Shown: positions 34,630-43,924 of the stretch, piece after piece
Numbering within the stretch: the stretch's first letter is position 1
Layout of the letters: the number at the start of each line of letters is the position of its first letter
DNA from: an uncultured Roseibium sp.
GTDB lineage: Bacteria; Pseudomonadota; Alphaproteobacteria; Rhizobiales; Stappiaceae
Assembly: GCF_963669205.1 (NCBI RefSeq)
Contig: NZ_OY769915.1
Coordinates: 4,004,001-4,068,000, forward strand
DNA: 64,000 bases
Reading direction: 5' to 3'
The notes under the pieces: model-generated
Databases searched by the model: none
What the model was told of the DNA's origin: nothing
What the model saw: the letters and a program-made list of their open reading frames with translations, nothing else
Made by a program: the position numbers and the translations under genes

Positions 34630-35430
34630 TCAGGCTTGTTCCTTCGGGCCTTTTTCGTAGTCGGTGTCTTCGTTGATGATATGGCGCGCCTCCTCCGGCA
34701 CCCATTCCCCCCAGCGCGGCTGGAGCTGATGATCGACCGAAACCCGGTCGTCGAAAACGAAACATTCGCCCTTCCAGAGGCTTTTCTCTTCGGGCACCTT
34801 TTCCAGATAGTTCAGGATGCCCCCTTCAAGATGGTAGACCTCTTCAAAGCCGTTCTTGAGCATCCAGGCGCTTGCCTTTTCACAGCGGATGCCGCCGGTG
34901 CAGAACATGGCGATCTTCGGCTTCTTCTCAAGATTTTCCTGGGCATTGACCCAGTCCGGGAATTCGCGAAACGACTGGGTTTCCGGGTTGAGCGCCTTCT
35001 CGAAGGTGCCGAAGGCAAACTCGTAGTCGTTGCGCGTGTCGATCACGACGACGTCCGGATCGGAAATGAGCGCATTCCAGTTCTCGGGCTTGACGTATTC
35101 CCCGACGATTTCGTTCGGGTCGATGCCGTCGACCGCAAGCCGCACGATCTCCTGTTTCAGCCGCACCTTCATCCTTTTGAAGACATGCCGGTGCGTCCAG
35201 GCCTCCTTGTGCGTCAGCGCTGTCAGCCGCGGATCCGCGCGCAGGTGATCGAGCACCGCCCTGACGCCCGCTTCCGGCCCGCAGATCGTACCGTTTATGC
35301 CCTCGCTTGCCAGCAGCAGGCTGCCACGCACATCGTTCTTCACGCAGAAAGCCTTGAGCGGATCTCGCATCTCCTCGTAGTCTTCAAGGGGCGCGAACAG
35401 ATAAAGGGCGGCAACGAGAAATTCGTTCAT
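34630..35430 (-). CDS. trhO: tRNA uridine(34) hydroxylase / rhodanese-domain protein
   Basis: A 266-residue TrhO (YceA, UPF0176) protein that hydroxylates U34 of certain tRNAs to ho5U. The N-terminal acylphosphatase-like half has SLLLASEGINGTICGP, the middle KEAWTHRHVFKRMKVRLKQE, and the rhodanese domain DTRNDYEFAFGTFEKALNP with active loop MFCTGGIRCEKASAWM (catalytic Cys). The tail HQLQPRWGEWVPEEARHI lacks the cysteine-rich CxxC-type end seen in many family members, and no other frame encodes it. The family assignment is firm despite this. Confidence 0.9.
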   Translation of the reverse strand: MNEFLVAALYLFAPLEDYEEMRDPLKAFCVKNDVRGSLLLASEGINGTICGPEAGVRAVLDHLRADPRLTALTHKEAWTHRHVFKRMKVRLKQEIVRLAVDGIDPNEIVGEYVKPENWNALISDPDVVVIDTRNDYEFAFGTFEKALNPETQSFREFPDWVNAQENLEKKPKIAMFCTGGIRCEKASAWMLKNGFEEVYHLEGGILNYLEKVPEEKSLWKGECFVFDDRVSVDHQLQPRWGEWVPEEARHIINEDTDYEKGPKEQA

Positions 35431-36072
35431 CGGGCGTGTTCTTTTGCTTAAGGGAGCGCTCGCGGCGGAGGGAGACCCTCGGTGCGGACCGGAGCTTTCG
35501 GCGCCCTCTATACAGCGAGAGCCCCCTTTTTGAAAAGTCCGCAGAATATCTGACGCCTGCAGGCGGAAGGAGCAATCGTTGCGGTACTCAGCTAAATTGG
35601 TGACACGACCTGGATCCCACTGATACCCGGCTCACCCCTCAAAGGTCTCTTTGAGGAGAACCCTAGCCTTATGTCTTGTCATTCCGGCTGAAGCCCAGCG
35701 GAAGGCCGGAACCCGGTAAAATCGTATTTCACGGGTTACATCCAGTTGCTGGCCACACGGGGTACTGGGTCCCGGTCTTGCCGCTTCGCAGCAAACCGGG
35801 ATGACCAACGGCTGGAAGAAACAGTCATTCCGGACCAGTGCAGCGTCAGCTGCGCGCCGATCCGGAAACCAGATGTATTTCGCGCCGAAGCTGCGGCAGT
35901 TTACGATCATATCGACTGTCGTGTTCGCTTCGCTCTCGCAGATTTCTGGATTCCAGATCAGCGTTCGGCTCCACCTCACTTGTCTGGAATGACCGTCGGG
36001 AAACGTCACATCCTCGAAGGTCACCCCGTGCGTACAAAAAAGAGATCCGAGGCCGGACAGCTTTGTAGAGTT
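35431..36072. other. Intergenic region mostly filled by a dispersed repeat
   Basis: 642 bases between two leftward genes. About half is dispersed repeat R1 (35675-35993). The rest should contain the trhO promoter; nothing else is recognisable. Confidence 0.6.
35675..35993. repeat. Dispersed intergenic repeat R1
   Basis: A 319-bp stretch starting CTTGTCATTCCGGCTGAAGC and ending with TGTCTGGAATGAC, so GTCATTCC and GGAATGAC bound it as short inverted ends. Internal blocks match R2 (GCGCGCCGATCCGGAAACCA and after) and R3 (GGTACTGGGTCCCGGTCTTG and after). Confidence 0.8.
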
Positions 36073-37113
36073 TCAGAACGTCACCACAGCCTTGATCAGC
36101 GTCTCGCGGTCACTGGCAAGCGCCTCGAAGCGGCCGGCAATGTCCTGGACCGGGATCGTGAGCGAACAGAGCGCGTCCGTATCGATCAAGCCGTCGCGTA
36201 TGGCCTGCATCACGGTTTCGAAATCCTCGGCCGTCGCGTTGCGGCTGCCGATGATCTGGGTTTCCCGTTTGTGGAACTCCGGGTCGTCGAATCGGATCTG
36301 GTCCTTGACGACACTGACCAGCACGTAGCGGCTGCCATGGGCCAGCAGCGGAAAGCCCGCCTCGATCGCGCGCGCGCTTCCCGTCGCGTCGAAAATGACG
36401 TCGAAGCCGTCGGCGAGCGGCCCGGTCAGAAGGTCCGTCCCGGCAAGATGCTGCTTTTCAAAGCCGAACTTCTCCCCGGCCTGACGCAATCGCGCGTCGC
36501 TGAGATCGAGCAGATGAACCTCCGCGCCCTGAATGCGCGCGAATAGCGCCGTGCCGAGCCCGATGGGACCTGCACCCGTCACCAGCACGCGCTCGCCTCT
36601 CACCTCACCGGCGCGCCGGACCGCGTGGGCACCGATCGCCAGGAACTCGACCATTGCCGCCTGAAGCTCGCCCAGACCGGTGGCGCGGTAGAGGTTCGTC
36701 TCCGGCACGGCGATCCTCGAGCACATGCCGCCGTCCCTGTGGACGCCGAGAACCTCGATGTTCTCGCAGCAGTTCGGCTTGCCCTTTCTGCAGGCGCGGC
36801 ACGTTCCGCAGGAAAGATAGGGATTGATGACCACCAGCTCGCCGTCCTTAAACGGGCCGGTTGCCCTGGCAACCCGTCCGCTGAGTTCGTGACCGATCAC
36901 CCTCGGATAATTCAGAAACGGGTGTTTGCCCTCGAATATGTGATAGTCGGTCCCGCAGATGCCCACCGCCCGGATATCGACCAGCACCCAGCCCTCCGGT
37001 GCCTCCAGCGGCAGGTCCTGCTCCGACAGTTGGAACACGCCCGGTTCCACGACAACGCCGCGGGGCATGCGCGCGTTTTTCCCGTCTGCTGGTGTCGCTG
37101 TCTCATGCTTCAT
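36073..37113 (-). CDS. Zinc-dependent alcohol dehydrogenase family (MDR), probable sugar/polyol dehydrogenase
   Basis: A 346-residue medium-chain dehydrogenase. Catalytic zinc ligands are in AVGICGTDYHIFEGKHPFL and PRVIGHELSG; the structural zinc has four cysteines in CGTCRACRKGKPNCC; the nucleotide loop is VLVTGAGPIGLGTALFARIQ. It is closest in layout to L-idonate/L-galactonate/sorbitol dehydrogenases. The ATG overlaps the ATPase stop by four bases (ATGA), so it is the last gene of the leftward importer operon. It should oxidise the imported sugar, polyol or sugar acid; which one is unknown. Confidence 0.85.
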   Translation of the reverse strand: MKHETATPADGKNARMPRGVVVEPGVFQLSEQDLPLEAPEGWVLVDIRAVGICGTDYHIFEGKHPFLNYPRVIGHELSGRVARATGPFKDGELVVINPYLSCGTCRACRKGKPNCCENIEVLGVHRDGGMCSRIAVPETNLYRATGLGELQAAMVEFLAIGAHAVRRAGEVRGERVLVTGAGPIGLGTALFARIQGAEVHLLDLSDARLRQAGEKFGFEKQHLAGTDLLTGPLADGFDVIFDATGSARAIEAGFPLLAHGSRYVLVSVVKDQIRFDDPEFHKRETQIIGSRNATAEDFETVMQAIRDGLIDTDALCSLTIPVQDIAGRFEALASDRETLIKAVVTF

Positions 37114-37898
37114 TGCAGTTTTTCCCGCCCGCGCGGCACCCAGTCCCCGGGCAATTCGCCCTTGATGATGAGGCTGAGCACATCGTCCTTGGTCACATCG
37201 TCAATCGGATGCGACCCGACATTCCTACCCTTGTTCATCACGACCACGCGGTCGCACAGCTCAAAGACATCCTGCATGTCGTGACTGACAAGCAGGATGC
37301 CGATCCCGTCTGCCCGCAAGCCCTTGATGAGGTCGGCGACCATCGCGGTCTCGGACGGACCGAGCGCTGCCGTCGGTTCGTCCATGATCAGTATCTTCAC
37401 ATTGAAATAGATTGCCCGTGCAATCGCAATAACCTGCCGCTGGCCGCCGGAGAGCTTTGCAACCGGATCGTCAAGGTTCTTGAAATTGGGGTTGAGCTTG
37501 CGCAAGACGCGCTGCGTCTCGGCCATCATCTTCCGGTCGTCGAGATTGCCGAGCCTGGTCTTCAGCTCGCGCCCAAGAAAGAGATTGGCGGGCGCATTCA
37601 GGTGATCGGCGAGCGCAAGGGTCTGGTAGATTGTTTCAATCCCAAGGTCGCGCGCATCGTGAGGGTTCTGGATTTCGGCGCGTTCACCATTGACCTTGAT
37701 CGTGCCTTCATTCGCGATCATCGCCCCCGACAGGATGCGCATCAGGCACGATTTTCCCGCCCCGTTGTGTCCGAGCACACCGACCACCTCACCCGGGTAA
37801 AGGTTCAGCGAAACACCGTTGACCGCGCGAATGCCGCCGAAATGCTTTTCAATGTTGCTCATCTCAACAAGGGGCTGGGAAGCGCTGTCGAGGCTCAT
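37110..37898 (-). CDS. Sugar ABC transporter ATP-binding protein (single-domain, FrcA/RbsA-like)
   Basis: A 262-residue ABC ATPase with Walker A GHNGAGKSC (43-51), signature LSGGQRQ (149-155), Walker B ILIMDEP (169-175) and switch LLVSHDMQDVFELCD. Like FrcA it is single-domain, so it probably works as a homodimer with the RbsC-type permease. An intrinsic-terminator-like hairpin separates it from the binding-protein gene upstream. It overlaps the dehydrogenase by four bases. Confidence 0.92.
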   Translation of the reverse strand: MSLDSASQPLVEMSNIEKHFGGIRAVNGVSLNLYPGEVVGVLGHNGAGKSCLMRILSGAMIANEGTIKVNGERAEIQNPHDARDLGIETIYQTLALADHLNAPANLFLGRELKTRLGNLDDRKMMAETQRVLRKLNPNFKNLDDPVAKLSGGQRQVIAIARAIYFNVKILIMDEPTAALGPSETAMVADLIKGLRADGIGILLVSHDMQDVFELCDRVVVMNKGRNVGSHPIDDVTKDDVLSLIIKGELPGDWVPRGREKLQ

Positions 37899-37913
37899 GA
37901 CGAAAGGCCCTTC

Positions 37914-37956
37914 AAAAAAAGTGCCGGGAACACAAGGAAGGAGTGCGTCCCCGGCA
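37914..37956 (-). terminator. Hairpin with T-tract after the binding-protein gene
   Basis: On the minus strand TGCCGGG (37956-37950) pairs with CCCGGCA (37928-37922), with a smaller GCAC/GTGT stem possible inside the 21-base loop, followed by C and seven T (37920-37914). It lies between the binding-protein gene and the ATPase of the same operon, so read-through must occur. Confidence 0.75.
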
Positions 37957-37968
37957 AGTTGGGATTTG

Positions 37969-38910
37969 TCAGTAAAGAACGTTTTGAACTTCGGGCTGGT
38001 CGATATTTTCTTTTGTCGCCAACACGACGCCCGTGTCGATGAAATCGGACACGCTCTCTCCGCTCAACAGCTTCATGATGGTCTGGACGCCGAGTTCGCC
38101 CATCTGGAACGACCCCTGGACAGCCGTTCCGGCAAGCGTTCCGTCGCGCACGAAGTCCTGGAGGTCGGAATTGCCGTCAAAGCCGAGTGCGGTGATGCTG
38201 CCGGCCTTGCCGGCCTGAACGATCGCGCGGCCCATGCCGATTGCCGTCGGCTCGTTCGCGCCGAAGATGCCGACGAGATCGTCATTGGCGGCCAGAACAT
38301 CGGTGGTCTGGTTGAGGGCGGTCGCCATTTGCGACTGCGAATAGAACGGACCGACGATTTCGATGTCGGACTTCTCGTTGATGTGTTCGACGAAGCAGCC
38401 GACCCGGCCGATTTCGGACCCGACACCGGCAACGTAGGACATCACGGCAACCTTGCCCTTGGAGCCGACTTCGGACAGCATCTTGTCGGCAACCAGCTTG
38501 CCGGCTGCGCAATTGTCGGTGGAAAGGAAGGCCTGGTAATAGTCCTTGGCGTTGTCGGCAAGACCCGAGTCGATGATGACAACCGGGATTTGCGCCTCGA
38601 AGGCCTTCTTGACGACCGGCGTCAGCGCCTCCGGATCGGACGGGGCAAGAACGATGCCCGAAACACCGCGGTTGATGGCATTTTCGACAAGGCTCACCTG
38701 ATCGGCAATCGCGGATTCCGAAGCCGGACCGTTGAAGGTCATCGTATGCGCTTCCTGTCCCTTGATCGCGGCGCTGGCACCCTTGTTCACGTTCTGCCAG
38801 AAATTCGAGTTGGTCGTCTTGACGATGACCGCGATTTCACCGGCCTGTGCCGCGGCGCCCGTCAGCACCAGTGCACTTGCCATCATCATGGTCGAAATCA
38901 GCTTTTTCAT
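37969..38910 (-). CDS. Sugar ABC transporter substrate-binding protein (RbsB-like)
   Basis: A 313-residue periplasmic binding protein with a signal peptide (MKKLISTMMMASALVLTGAA, cleavage near AQA). The mature start GEIAVIVKTTNSNFWQNVNK is the RbsB first strand with the aromatic ligand contact. ITALGFDGNSDLQDFVRDG and IFGANEPTAIGMG are lobe motifs of the family. The ligand is not readable; ribose-, xylitol-, erythritol- and sugar-acid-binding proteins all share this form. It lies between the permease and ATPase genes. Confidence 0.9.
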   Translation of the reverse strand: MKKLISTMMMASALVLTGAAAQAGEIAVIVKTTNSNFWQNVNKGASAAIKGQEAHTMTFNGPASESAIADQVSLVENAINRGVSGIVLAPSDPEALTPVVKKAFEAQIPVVIIDSGLADNAKDYYQAFLSTDNCAAGKLVADKMLSEVGSKGKVAVMSYVAGVGSEIGRVGCFVEHINEKSDIEIVGPFYSQSQMATALNQTTDVLAANDDLVGIFGANEPTAIGMGRAIVQAGKAGSITALGFDGNSDLQDFVRDGTLAGTAVQGSFQMGELGVQTIMKLLSGESVSDFIDTGVVLATKENIDQPEVQNVLY

Positions 38911-38957
38911 GGATTATTTCCTCCGGTTGAAGACATGTTTGTTGCTTGCCCGGCTTG

Positions 38958-39980
38958 TCAGCGCCGGTTTCGGATCTGATCGATGTAGACCGCCAGAATG
39001 ACGATCACGCCGATCACGATTTGCTGGATGAAGGCAGAGACACCCGCCATGTTCAGGCCGTTGCGCAGGACGCCGATGATGAATGCACCGATCATGGTGC
39101 CGGATATGTTGCCGACACCGCCCATCAGCGAGGCTCCGCCGATCACCGCCGCGGCGATGGCGTCAAGCTCGTACATCACGCCTTCATTCGGCTGTACGGT
39201 CACGAGGCGCGACATCAGGACATTGCCCGCAAGTCCGGCAAGGGCGCCCGACAGCGTGTAGGCGAAGATCTTTGTCCGGTCGACCAGGACTCCGGCAAGC
39301 CGCGCGGCTTCTTCATTGGACCCGGTCGCGTAGATATGCCGCCCGGCCTGCCGCCTGTTCAGAAGATAGGCGGCTCCAATCGCCACGACCGCGAGCAGGA
39401 TCGCGGGATACGGAATGCCCGGAAACACCACTTTCGGGAATATGCCGCCGGTTTTCTCGACGATCCTGAAAAGGGACCCGTTCCCCAGGATGCCGAAGGC
39501 TTCCCCGAGCCTCGAAATCGGCGCTGCGCCGGTGAGCTGCAGCGCAACGCCGCGCGCGATCAGCATCATTCCGAGCGTCGCGACGAAGGGCGTGATCCGC
39601 ATCTTGGTGATGACGAAACCGTTCAGGAACCCGCAAAACGCGCCCGCGACAATCCCGAGCGCCATGGCCGGCGCGGTCGGAACACCAGCCTTTATGGAAA
39701 GACCGGTCACGACGCCCGACAATGCCAGAACAGAGCCGACGCTGAGGTCGATCCCGCCCGTGATGATGACCATTGTCATGCCGATGCCGAGCAGACCGAT
39801 TACCGAGGTCTGAAGAAGGACCGTGAGACCGTTGTTGACGGTCAGGAACGCGTCGTTGCCGAACGAAAACGCGATCACCAGCGCCAAAAGGGTCAGAACA
39901 GCCGATAGCTTGTGAAACGACCCGGCCGAAAGTCTGAAAGCCGCAGGCACCGGATACGCCCCCCTATCAAGATTCGCCAT
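38958..39980 (-). CDS. Sugar ABC transporter permease (RbsC-like)
   Basis: A 340-residue permease of the BPD_transp_2 family. Motifs: VIITGGIDLSVGSVLALSGV, TPFVATLGMMLIARGVALQL, IYATGSNEEAARLAGVLVDR and AIAAAVIGGASLMGGVGNIS. GGGAGGACAC precedes ATG 39980; the in-frame ATG at 40049 would add an AT-rich leader and is rejected. It is the first gene of the leftward importer operon, divergent from a GntR-type regulator. Confidence 0.92.
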   Translation of the reverse strand: MANLDRGAYPVPAAFRLSAGSFHKLSAVLTLLALVIAFSFGNDAFLTVNNGLTVLLQTSVIGLLGIGMTMVIITGGIDLSVGSVLALSGVVTGLSIKAGVPTAPAMALGIVAGAFCGFLNGFVITKMRITPFVATLGMMLIARGVALQLTGAAPISRLGEAFGILGNGSLFRIVEKTGGIFPKVVFPGIPYPAILLAVVAIGAAYLLNRRQAGRHIYATGSNEEAARLAGVLVDRTKIFAYTLSGALAGLAGNVLMSRLVTVQPNEGVMYELDAIAAAVIGGASLMGGVGNISGTMIGAFIIGVLRNGLNMAGVSAFIQQIVIGVIVILAVYIDQIRNRR

Positions 39981-40033
39981 GTGTCCTCCCGGGCGAAAAT
40001 TGAATTTAATTATTAAAAACAGAATTGCACTCG

Positions 40034-40085
40034 AATTCCCGATCGTCAATTGTTTTTTATTTTTTCATACTAAATTTCGGGAATT
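40034..40085. promoter_or_regulatory. Inverted AATTCCCGA half-sites in the importer/regulator gap
   Basis: AATTCCCGA (40034-40042) and TCGGGAATT (40077-40085) are perfect inverted arms 34 bases apart, in the AT-rich gap between the permease and the divergent regulator. The same AATTCCCG half-site, with a closer partner, lies upstream of the UxaB-like gene. A common GntR-type operator is plausible but unproven. Confidence 0.45.
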
Positions 40086-40117
40086 GTTCTTCGTCAAGGA
40101 TGTGCTAATTTCGCGCC

Positions 40118-41020
40118 ATGGCCCGTACAGACGAGCGTTTTCGAAGCGCTTACAACAAGTTGCTGGATATTTGCGCCACAATGGATGTTGGCAGCCAACT
40201 GCCTGCGGAGGTCGTTCTGGCCGAGCAGATGGAGGTGAGCCGGACCATCGTGCGAACCGCGCTGCAAAAACTTGATGAAGAAGATCTGATCAATTGGGAA
40301 GGCAGGCAGAAGACTCTCATCCGGCGGCCTGAACAGAGGCATCGCCTGTTCCAGTCCGAAAGCGCGCCTTCGGACGAAGAGCTGGAACAGCTGTTCTTCG
40401 AGTGGATCCTGCGCTTCGACGTGCCTGCCGGCACGTCCCTTAATATTGCCCAGTTGTCGCGACAGTTCGGTGTCCCGGCGCACAGCCTTCAGGAGTTCCT
40501 GTCCGGCCTGAGCCGGTTCGGGCTTGTCGAGCGGCGGGCCAAGGGAGGCTGGACCCTGTCAGGGTTTACGGCGGAATTCGCGATTGAACTCTCCGATTTC
40601 CGGCTCGTTCTGGAAATGAATGCCGTCAGGCAACTGTTGTCGCTGCCGGAAGATCATGAAATCTGGGCGAAGCTCAAGGAGCTTGAAATCGAGCACGAGG
40701 CGCTGAAGAAGGACCTCAAGACCCGGTATCACGACTTCTCGACGCTGGACGAAAAATTTCATTCAACGCTCAACAGCGTGGTGAAGAACCGCTTCGTTCT
40801 GGAAGCCCAGAAACTGATCTCGCTCATTTTCCACTATCATTACATGTGGGACAAACATGACGAGCGGGAACGCAACGCGGCGGCGATCGAGGAACATCTG
40901 GAATGGATCAGAGCCATGCTCGCTCATGACCGTCTTCATTCCGAGGAAGCAGCGCTCAAGCACCTGCGCCGTTCAAAGGAAACGCTCCTGGCCTCCCTGA
41001 TAGATCACAAACGCGCCTGA
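40118..41020 (+). CDS. GntR/FCD-family transcriptional regulator with two winged-helix regions
   Basis: A 300-residue regulator. Residues 5-70 form a GntR winged helix (LPAEVVLAEQMEVSRTIVRT, ALQKLDEEDLI). Residues about 85-150 look like a second one (LFFEWILRFDVPAGTSLNIA, LSRQFGVPAHSLQEFLSGLS, FGLVERRAKGG). The C-terminal FCD helical domain follows, with possible metal ligands in DFRLVLE, DEKFHSTL and EEHLEWIRAML. That is longer than normal FadR-type proteins (220-250). It is divergent from the importer operon and probably controls it. Confidence 0.8.
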   Translation: MARTDERFRSAYNKLLDICATMDVGSQLPAEVVLAEQMEVSRTIVRTALQKLDEEDLINWEGRQKTLIRRPEQRHRLFQSESAPSDEELEQLFFEWILRFDVPAGTSLNIAQLSRQFGVPAHSLQEFLSGLSRFGLVERRAKGGWTLSGFTAEFAIELSDFRLVLEMNAVRQLLSLPEDHEIWAKLKELEIEHEALKKDLKTRYHDFSTLDEKFHSTLNSVVKNRFVLEAQKLISLIFHYHYMWDKHDERERNAAAIEEHLEWIRAMLAHDRLHSEEAALKHLRRSKETLLASLIDHKRA

Positions 41021-41139
41021 CTCCGCTTTGGACTACCGCTGTTTGGCCCCAGATCTGCGCTGACGCTGGACCGGGGTGACGCCGAAGCGGATGGACAGCC
41101 GTGCTTCCGCCATTGCCGCTTGCCCTGCGAACCAATGAC

Positions 41140-42264
41140 CTAGAGCACTTGGACCCCGGCGGGGCCAGCGGATATCGCGTCCAGCCTTGGCGCGGCAAAT
41201 GACGCATCCGCCTGTCTCGCCCATGCCAGGAATGCAGCGATCCTGCGCTCGATCTTCTCCGGGTGGTTCTGGGCGATGTCGGCAAGCTTGTGGGCGAGAA
41301 ACGGGTTCCTGAACCTGTCGAGCGTGGTCTCGACATAGGCGCCCGCCTCCTCTTTCCGGCCATGGGCCGCAAACCCGGGCACGACCTCACGAGCATAGAG
41401 GTCTTCCAGATCCGCGGCAGCTGCCGGGTCGGCGAGCATGTCCCGAACATACCTGTGGCGCCTGCTCTCATCGCCAAGCCAGCGCGACACGAGATAGGTG
41501 TGCCCGAGGTTAAGAATGAAAAGCTTGAGCGTTTCATAGGGCTCAAGGCCCGGAACGATGCGCACGTCCGGATGCGAACAAGGCACCAGGAGACCGGGCT
41601 GGTCTTCGATGGCCCAGAGAGAATAGGGCTCGGCCACCGCGCCTGCCGGTTCGAGCGGTTCGGACACGATGCGGTCGACGAGAGAATTCACCCAGATGAC
41701 CTCCGTCTGCAGCCACGTTCGGAACTCTCCGGGATAAAGGTCGCTGATCCCGAAGACGAGATCGCGCAGCACCTCACCGTTCTGCGGCACCAGTTCCGTC
41801 GGCATGACCTGTATAGCGGCGGATTTTTCCCGGAACCGCTGAAAGAGCAGCCAGGTCAGCTTTGCCGGATAGGACATTGCCTGGTCGAATGTGGAGAGAC
41901 GGTCCGCTTCACGCGAACGGAAGCCGGCATCGGCCGTATTCGACAGGATAATCCGTGCCTCGTTGACCGCGATGTCCCGGACCCGTTCGAGATCGGCGGG
42001 CAGAGACAGCGTCCGCACCACGCTGGTCACGCGCGTCCGGGTTTCGATCAGCTGACCGCGATCAACGCCCCTCACCTGCACTTCGAAACCCTCCGCCGCC
42101 GACAGGGCGGCGAGCCGGGCCGCGCGGCGGGGATCGCCGCTCGACTGAACCACCGTGATTGGCCCGACTGCCGAGCCCCGCCGGAGCGCTTCTGATACGA
42201 AAAGGTCGACGTGTGCCTGAAGAAACCGGCTGGTTCCGAATTGCAGTATCGGGGTTACGGACAT
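41140..42264 (-). CDS. Mannitol dehydrogenase-family / tagaturonate reductase-like oxidoreductase
   Basis: A 374-residue polyol-specific long-chain dehydrogenase. The Rossmann-side motif ILQFGTSRFLQAHVDLFVSE resembles UxaB (tagaturonate reductase), and the conserved NSLVDRIVSEPLEP and LFILNLGHTYL (catalytic-lysine-region equivalent) are present. GGAGGCAAG precedes ATG 42264. It would reduce or oxidise a hexuronate or polyol intermediate, probably in the pathway fed by the importer at 37-40 kb. It is convergent with the GntR gene and divergent from a second GntR gene. Confidence 0.8.
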   Translation of the reverse strand: MSVTPILQFGTSRFLQAHVDLFVSEALRRGSAVGPITVVQSSGDPRRAARLAALSAAEGFEVQVRGVDRGQLIETRTRVTSVVRTLSLPADLERVRDIAVNEARIILSNTADAGFRSREADRLSTFDQAMSYPAKLTWLLFQRFREKSAAIQVMPTELVPQNGEVLRDLVFGISDLYPGEFRTWLQTEVIWVNSLVDRIVSEPLEPAGAVAEPYSLWAIEDQPGLLVPCSHPDVRIVPGLEPYETLKLFILNLGHTYLVSRWLGDESRRHRYVRDMLADPAAAADLEDLYAREVVPGFAAHGRKEEAGAYVETTLDRFRNPFLAHKLADIAQNHPEKIERRIAAFLAWARQADASFAAPRLDAISAGPAGVQVL

Positions 42265-42316
42265 CTTGCCTCCAAGCTTGTTGTTTTGTTTATTATTAAT
42301 TAGAACAATTATGGTC

Positions 42317-42345
42317 AATTCCCGGACACGTATTTTCCGGGAAAT
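42317..42345. promoter_or_regulatory. Inverted repeat TTCCCGG-N11-CCGGGAA upstream of the UxaB-like gene
   Basis: TTCCCGG (42319-42325) and CCGGGAA (42337-42343) are perfect arms 53 to 79 bases upstream of the start codon. The sequence shares AATTCCCG with the arms at 40034-40085. It may be a GntR-family operator. Confidence 0.45.
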
Positions 42346-42512
42346 CGGGTGTTTGACGGCCTGTTCGAGCGCGATACGGGCCAAACGCGTTGAGAGGCCA
42401 AGCGAATTGGCGAAAAACTGTTGAGCATTGCATGTTCAATTTGACTTGACCCGCACGCGCATCATCCTAGTTAAAACTGGAATTCTGGTCAGAAAATCGA
42501 TATTATTCACCC

Positions 42513-43193
42513 ATGGCTATACAAATGCAGATGGACGCATCGCAAGAACCTTCCTCTACGCAACGGGCGTATCTTGCAATTCGCAGGATGATTCTGGTCG
42601 GCGAGCTGGCACCAGGCGAAAAGCTGAAGATCGAAAAGCTCCGGCAGATACTCGATATGGGCGGTTCTCCGATCCGGGAAGCTCTGACATTGCTGGTCTC
42701 GGATCTGCTCGTCGAACGGCTCGATCAGCGCGGCTTCCGAACCTCGGATGTCAGCCCGTCGAACTTCGCGGAAATCCTCAACCTGCGCTGCCATCTGGAA
42801 GAAATGGCGCTGCGTGAAAGCCTTGCGAACGCGGATCACGCCTGGGAAGACCGGCTGGTGATCAGCCACCACCGCATGATGCGCGAACCGCGCGCCAACG
42901 TGGAGCGCTTCGAAGAGCTGCACAAGGCCTTTCACATGAACCTTCTGAACGGCTGCCATTCACCGGTCCTGCTGAAATTCTGCAACCAGCTCTACGATCT
43001 CAACATCCGTTACCGCTACCTGGCAGGACAGGCCCTCAACTATTCGGCCCGGGACATCGGCAAGGAACACAGCAACATCATGAATGCGGCCGTCGACAGA
43101 AACACCGACCTTGCCTGCACATTGCTGCTCGACCACTACCGCAACACCGGCGCATTTCTGGAAAAGCACTTCTCCGTCGAAGCCGCAGAATAG
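42513..43193 (+). CDS. GntR/FCD-family transcriptional regulator
   Basis: A 226-residue FadR-type regulator. The winged helix is near residues 15-75 (AYLAIRRMILVGELAPGEKL, IREALTLLVSDLLVERLDQR, GFRTSDVS). The FCD domain has metal-site histidines in RFEELHKAFHMNLL and KEHSNIMNAAVDRN. It is divergent from the UxaB-like gene, with a shared promoter gap of about 250 bases, and probably regulates it. It is not closely similar to the first GntR protein. Confidence 0.87.
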   Translation: MAIQMQMDASQEPSSTQRAYLAIRRMILVGELAPGEKLKIEKLRQILDMGGSPIREALTLLVSDLLVERLDQRGFRTSDVSPSNFAEILNLRCHLEEMALRESLANADHAWEDRLVISHHRMMREPRANVERFEELHKAFHMNLLNGCHSPVLLKFCNQLYDLNIRYRYLAGQALNYSARDIGKEHSNIMNAAVDRNTDLACTLLLDHYRNTGAFLEKHFSVEAAE

Positions 43194-43459
43194 GCTTTGC
43201 AGTTTTCGAATGTGCCTTCTGCGAGCGGACGCTCGCGTCTTCTGAGGATGAGGTCAAGCGAGACCTACGCCAGTCCCAACTGCGTCCTTCCGGGCAAGTG
43301 CGGCGCGTGCTGCGCACCGATCCGGAGGCCAAACCCTGACGGCGCGGGGCTCAAAATCTGAATAAACCGGAAAGGGAACGGCATGGATGCCATGGTCACG
43401 CCCACTGCTGTCCGGTTTAGGTCGGAATTGATCTGGTAAGGCGGTCCGCAGTCAACAAA

Positions 43460-43711
43460 CTTGTCATTCCGGCTGAAGCAAAGCGGAAGGCGGGAATGGC
43501 AAATGGCCGGGAGTATCCGTCATTCCGGACAAGTGCAGCGCGAGCTGCGCGCCGATCCGGAAACCAGATGTATTTTGCGCCGAAGGCGCGGCTTATTCTT
43601 GTCGTATCGTCAAGAGTGTTCGCTTCGCTCACGCAGATTTCTGGTTACCCGATCAAGCCGGGCACAGGCTCCGGATCAGCGTTCGGCATCGCCTCACTTG
43701 TCTGGAATGAC
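43460..43711. repeat. Dispersed intergenic repeat R2
   Basis: A 252-bp relative of R1 with the same start (CTTGTCATTCCGGCTGAAGC) and end (TGTCTGGAATGAC). It lacks the GGTACTGGGTCCC block and has a different middle. Confidence 0.8.
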
Positions 43712-43924
43712 AGTGGGGGAACGTCACGCCCGACAACGACGGTCCACTTGAGCTCGTTACGACGATGCGCTCAATTGTGTTCAAATGAGCTGATGACAAA
43801 TCGGGGAAACGTTTCTGTATCCCGATTTGGCACCTCAAGGAACTATGCTGCTTTCTCATATACTTACATTCGAAAGCGCTTTCTAAACCGGACTTGATCT
43901 AGCGAGTCGATCCCAGCCTATGAG

